Positions 5,499-8,008 of a stretch of 8,008 nucleotides of DNA are shown piece after piece. The translations under genes were made by a program, and so were the position numbers. Under the pieces are notes generated by a model. It did not search any database. It saw nothing but the letters and a program-made list of their open reading frames with translations, and was not told the DNA's origin. Position 1 is the first letter of the stretch; each line of letters starts with the position of its first letter. Source of the stretch: Eubacterium sp. (GTDB lineage: Bacteria > Bacillota > Clostridia > Oscillospirales > Acutalibacteraceae); the NCBI GenBank assembly GCA_029059925.1, contig JAIDVA010000207.1:1-8008 (forward strand), read 5' to 3'.

Positions 5499-6739
5499 TG
5501 AGTAAAAATATGATTATCGGTCAGTCGGGTGGACCTACTGCAGTAATAAATGCAAGCCTTGCCGGTGCAATTGAATGTGCTTTTGCTTTAGATGAAATCG
5601 GCACGGTTTATGGAATGGTTAATGGTATTCAGGGGCTTCTTGATGATAACGTTATTGATCTTAATGAACGTTTTGAAAATAATCTTTCAAGACTTAACAG
5701 GCTTAGCATGACTCCTGCTATGTATCTTGGTTCTTGCAGATATAAGCTGTCCGATGATGATAGTGAGTATGAAAAGATAATTGAAGCACTGAAGAAATAT
5801 GATATAGGCTATTTCTTTTATATAGGCGGCAATGATTCAATGGATACAGTTGACAAGCTGTCAAGATATGCTGTTAAAAATAATATTGACATTAAAATTG
5901 TCGGCATACCTAAAACAATTGATAATGATTTAATGGGTATTGACCATTCGCCCGGTTTTGGCAGTGCTGCAAAGTATATTGCACTAGCTGTTCGCAATGT
6001 CGCCTATGATACAAGTATTTACAGCATTAAGAGTGTACATATTATTGAAGCGATGGGCAGGAATGCAGGTTGGCTTGCTGCTTCATCTGTGCTTGCACGC
6101 GACAGCAAAAATGTTGCGCCGCATCTTATATATTTGCCTGAAATTCCATTCTCAGCGCAACGTTTTGTAAATGATGTTAAAGAAAAGCTCAGCGAATATA
6201 ATTCAGTAATTGTGGTTGCGAGCGAAGGACTCAAGGATGAGAATGGTGAATATATAAGCGCAAAGAATAATGTAGATAAATTCGGTCATGTTATGCTCAG
6301 TGGTACAGGTAATTACCTGAAAAGTCTTGTTGAAGAGCATATCGGCTGTAAAGTACGAGCACTTGAGCCAAGCATACTTCAGCGAAGTGCAGGTCATACA
6401 GCTTCACTTACTGATATGACAGAGGCACAGAATCTAGGTGCTGTCGCTGTAAGAGCAGCTGTTAGGGGAGAGACAGGTGTCTTCTCGACACTTCACCGTA
6501 CATCTGACAATCCATACAGCATCAAGTATTCTACCGAAAAGGTATCTGTGATTGCGAATGCAGAAAAAACAGTGCCGCTTGAATGGATTACAGAAAGTAA
6601 GAACGATGTTACACAGGAAATGGTAGACTATCTGAAGCCTCTTGTGCGTGGAATGCCTCAGGTACCTTATCGTGACGGCTTGCCTGATTATGTCGGCATA
6701 GCTTATCTTGATATGAAAAAACAGAAGTATAAAGATTAA
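5498..6739 (+). CDS. pfp: Pyrophosphate-dependent 6-phosphofructokinase
   Basis: Interconverts fructose 6-phosphate + PPi and fructose 1,6-bisphosphate + Pi in the cytosol, saving ATP in glycolysis and reversible for gluconeogenesis. The 413-residue protein shows SGGPTAVINASLAG (10-23), the phosphate-donor site YIGGNDSMDT (108-117), and PKTIDNDL (138-145) with catalytic Asp142. Asp113 in GGND and Lys139 in PKTIDND are the substitutions that mark PPi rather than ATP dependence. MGRNAGWLA (186-194) and the sugar-phosphate region RALEPSILQRSAGH (287-300) are intact. The ATG overlaps the upstream stop (TAATG, 5496-5500) with TGGAG at 5486-5490, so translation is probably coupled to the beta-helix gene. 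No clear terminator follows; read-through would meet the attenuator terminator at 6969-7006. Confidence 0.92.
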   Translation: MSKNMIIGQSGGPTAVINASLAGAIECAFALDEIGTVYGMVNGIQGLLDDNVIDLNERFENNLSRLNRLSMTPAMYLGSCRYKLSDDDSEYEKIIEALKKYDIGYFFYIGGNDSMDTVDKLSRYAVKNNIDIKIVGIPKTIDNDLMGIDHSPGFGSAAKYIALAVRNVAYDTSIYSIKSVHIIEAMGRNAGWLAASSVLARDSKNVAPHLIYLPEIPFSAQRFVNDVKEKLSEYNSVIVVASEGLKDENGEYISAKNNVDKFGHVMLSGTGNYLKSLVEEHIGCKVRALEPSILQRSAGHTASLTDMTEAQNLGAVAVRAAVRGETGVFSTLHRTSDNPYSIKYSTEKVSVIANAEKTVPLEWITESKNDVTQEMVDYLKPLVRGMPQVPYRDGLPDYVGIAYLDMKKQKYKD

Positions 6740-6754
6740 AAACATATGTGGCTA

Positions 6755-6783
6755 TTGCAAAATAATTCTGTTTGTGCTACAAT
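6755..6783 (+). promoter_or_regulatory. Promoter of the ABC-F attenuator leader
   Basis: TTGCAA (6755-6760), a 17-base spacer, and TACAAT (6778-6783), preceded by TG one base upstream (extended -10). Initiation near 6790 gives a leader of about 230 bases before the ABC-F start. Confidence 0.75.
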
Positions 6784-6812
6784 AACAAAAAACAAGAAAG
6801 TGATGTGAAAAA

Positions 6813-6836
6813 ATGCGTAATTCAATCTGCAGATAA
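6813..6836 (+). CDS. Regulatory leader peptide, 7 residues (MRNSICR)
   Basis: ATG at 6813-6815 is followed by six codons and TAA at 6834-6836. AGTGAT (6799-6804) upstream is a plausible ribosome site. The ORF begins about 23 bases after the expected RNA start and its codons lie inside segment 1 of the attenuator, so a ribosome held on it would mask that segment. It ends in Ile-Cys-Arg. Very short leader peptides are common ahead of inducible resistance genes. It is too short to identify by homology; the case rests on its position relative to the pairings. Confidence 0.7.
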   Translation: MRNSICR

Positions 6837-6968
6837 TAACGAATTTACTTTGTCTATACACCAAGGGACAGCTATATGTATTTCGTTATTTCGGGTTTAC
6901 CCACTATTGCAGAAACGCATTTTTATCAGCTTTCCTTAGTATAGTTATGTCTATATCTATATAACTCA

Positions 6969-7006
6969 GGCTGTCGGAATTTGCGTTTCGGCAGCTATTT
7001 TATTTT
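6969..7006 (+). terminator. Attenuator terminator ahead of the ABC-F gene
   Basis: GCTGTCGGAA (6970-6979) pairs with TTTCGGCAGC (6986-6995) around TTTGCG, with two G-T wobbles plus an outer G-T at 6969/6996. The tail is TATTTTATTTT (6996-7006), directly before the GGAGG (7007-7011) of the ABC-F gene. Its loop and 3' arm are the target of the antiterminator pairing with 6908-6919. Confidence 0.87.
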
Positions 7007-7020
7007 GGAGGTATATAGAT

Positions 7021-8008
7021 ATGTCAGTAATAAGTGTAAATAAATTATTCTTTGCCTATGATGGTGCATCTGAGAATGTTTTTGATGATATCTCATTCAG
7101 CATGGATACATCATGGAGATTGGGTCTGATAGGCAGAAATGGCAGGGGAAAGACCACTCTTTTAAAAATTCTGTTGGGCGATCTTGAATATAAAGGCAGT
7201 GTTATTTCAAAAAATGATTTTTATTATTTTCCTTGCAGGATAAGTGATAAAAGCGAAATTACTATTGAAATCATCAGAAATCAGTGCTTTAAAGACGATT
7301 GGGAAATTATACGTGAGTTAAATTTTCTTAAGTGTGACAGCGAAATTCTTTACAGACCCTTTGATACATTGTCAATGGGGGAGCAGACTAAATGTTTGCT
7401 CTGTGCAATGTTTTTGATTGATAATGCGTTTCTTTTGCTCGATGAGCCGACAAATCATCTTGATTCTCAATCAAGACAAATCGTGGCTGATTATTTAAAA
7501 AGAAAAAACGGTTTTATTTTGGTGTCACACAACAGGTATTTGCTCAATGAGGTTTGTGACCATATTATTTCAATTAACCGCAGCAATATAGATGTTATTG
7601 CAGGTAATTATGATGTTTGGAAAGACAGCTTTGATAAAAGAGAACAGTTTGAAAAGAGTAAAAATGACAAACTAAAGAAAGATATAAAGCACTTAGAAAT
7701 ATCATCAAAACAGGCTGCTGATTGGTCGAATATTTCAGAGGGAAGAAAAATAGGCTTTGATCCGAAGAAAGTTGAAAAAAGCATAGACAGACGGCCAAAG
7801 CAGGCGGCTAAAGCAAAAAAGATGATGTCCCGAGCTAAGTCCTACGAAAAACGTATGCAAAATAAAATTACAGAAAAGGAAAACTTGCTTTCTAATACGG
7901 AAAATAATCTTTCTCTTAAATTGAATCCTGAGCCTTATCGAAGTAACACTTTAGGCTATGTGAAAAATCTAGGTCTTTCATTTTATGAAAAAGAAATATT
8001 CAATAATG
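7021..8008 (+). CDS. Lsa-type ABC-F ribosomal protection protein (3' truncated by window edge)
   Basis: 329 residues are visible and the frame is open to the window end. The first nucleotide-binding domain has Walker A GRNGRGKTT (38-46), signature LSMGEQ (117-122), Walker B FLLLDEPTNHLD (137-148) with Glu142, and switch His170 (VSHNR). Only about 70 residues separate Walker A from the signature, so the arm insertion of housekeeping ABC-F proteins is minimal. The interdomain linker (about 205-300) is long, basic and helical; KLKKDIKHLE, QAADWSN and AKAKKMMSRAKSYEKRMQ match the pattern of the Lsa group. There are no membrane segments. Lsa proteins bind the ribosomal E site and dislodge lincosamides, streptogramin A and pleuromutilins. 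ATG 7021 has GGAGG (7007-7011) nine bases upstream. The attenuator supports an inducible resistance role; substrate range is inferred from family. Confidence 0.87.
   Translation, partial: MSVISVNKLFFAYDGASENVFDDISFSMDTSWRLGLIGRNGRGKTTLLKILLGDLEYKGSVISKNDFYYFPCRISDKSEITIEIIRNQCFKDDWEIIRELNFLKCDSEILYRPFDTLSMGEQTKCLLCAMFLIDNAFLLLDEPTNHLDSQSRQIVADYLKRKNGFILVSHNRYLLNEVCDHIISINRSNIDVIAGNYDVWKDSFDKREQFEKSKNDKLKKDIKHLEISSKQAADWSNISEGRKIGFDPKKVEKSIDRRPKQAAKAKKMMSRAKSYEKRMQNKITEKENLLSNTENNLSLKLNPEPYRSNTLGYVKNLGLSFYEKEIFNN

Larger units (their letters stand above)
6740..7020 (+). promoter_or_regulatory. Ribosome-mediated transcription attenuator upstream of the ABC-F gene
   Basis: The leader holds mutually exclusive pairings. 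Segment 1, AAAAATGCGT (6809-6818) plus CTGCA (6827-6831) over the leader ORF, pairs with segment 3, TGCAG (6908-6912) plus ACGCATTTTT (6915-6924): 15 Watson-Crick pairs. Segment 3 can instead pair with segment 4: 6908-6919 with 6982-6993, 11 of 12 positions. Segment 4 is the loop and 3' arm of the terminator at 6969-7006. AATAACGAA (6835-6843) with TTCGTTATT (6882-6890) and AGTTATGT (6943-6950) with ATATAACT (6959-6966) form further hairpins. Expected logic: with no stalled ribosome, 1:3 forms and the terminator folds; a ribosome stalled on the leader ORF frees segment 3 to form 3:4, so transcription enters the ABC-F gene. The inducer is inferred to be an antibiotic of the Lsa spectrum. Confidence 0.8.

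Noticed and set aside
4779..6745. Several antisense open frames over the beta-helix and phosphofructokinase genes
   Set aside because: They are shadows of strongly supported coding sequences, with no ribosome sites or recognisable products.
6740..7020. Metabolite riboswitch or T-box as the explanation of the ABC-F leader
   Set aside because: No T-box or familiar riboswitch core is visible, whereas a leader ORF with exclusive pairings explains the structure fully.
7595..7798. 67-codon minus-strand open frame inside the ABC-F gene
   Set aside because: It is opposite the conserved linker of the ABC-F protein; its Phe/Leu-rich product is the usual complement of Lys/Glu-rich coding.
1..8008. CRISPR array, transposase or integrase
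   Set aside because: No regularly spaced repeats and no recombinase-like protein are present; the element's integrase would have to lie left of the window.

Overview
The window looks like chromosome from an AT-rich, low-GC Gram-positive anaerobe, most likely a gut Clostridium relative of the Ruminococcus/Eubacterium kind. This is inferred from the strong AGGAGG-type ribosome sites, sigma-A-like promoters, a PPi-dependent phosphofructokinase, a fermentative CoA-transferase and an Lsa-type ABC-F gene. No 16S or other phylogenetic marker is present, so the assignment is by gene content only.

Left edge (1 to ~680): the end of what I infer is an integrated genetic element. It holds the C-terminal part of an unrecognised, very AT-rich gene. 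The element stops at a 3' fragment of a tRNA-Leu(UAG) gene (~681-731) that runs from the anticodon loop to an encoded CCA with no 5' half, as expected for a tyrosine-recombinase attachment site. The old tRNA terminator follows directly. Next come a second terminator, a palindrome, and a 146-residue orphan gene with its own promoter.

Middle (1413-3946): two minus-strand genes, each with its own promoter, share a bidirectional terminator with the orphan gene. One encodes an acetyl-CoA hydrolase/CoA-transferase family enzyme. The other, downstream of it, encodes a stand-alone acyltransferase of the 2-oxoacid dehydrogenase E2 type without a lipoyl domain. Both fit acyl-CoA fermentation chemistry.

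Right-middle (3953-6739): a divergent promoter drives a two-gene operon. The first gene encodes a cytosolic right-handed beta-helix protein resembling family GH110 alpha-galactosidases. The second, overlapping by one base (TAATG), encodes a PPi-dependent 6-phosphofructokinase.

Right edge (6755-8008): a promoter, a seven-codon leader peptide (MRNSICR), three competing RNA pairings and an intrinsic terminator precede an Lsa-type ABC-F ribosome-protection gene that runs off the window. The pairings can be traced base by base and form a complete ribosome-mediated transcription attenuator, probably antibiotic-responsive. This attenuator and the tRNA-Leu element boundary are the most interesting parts of the window.
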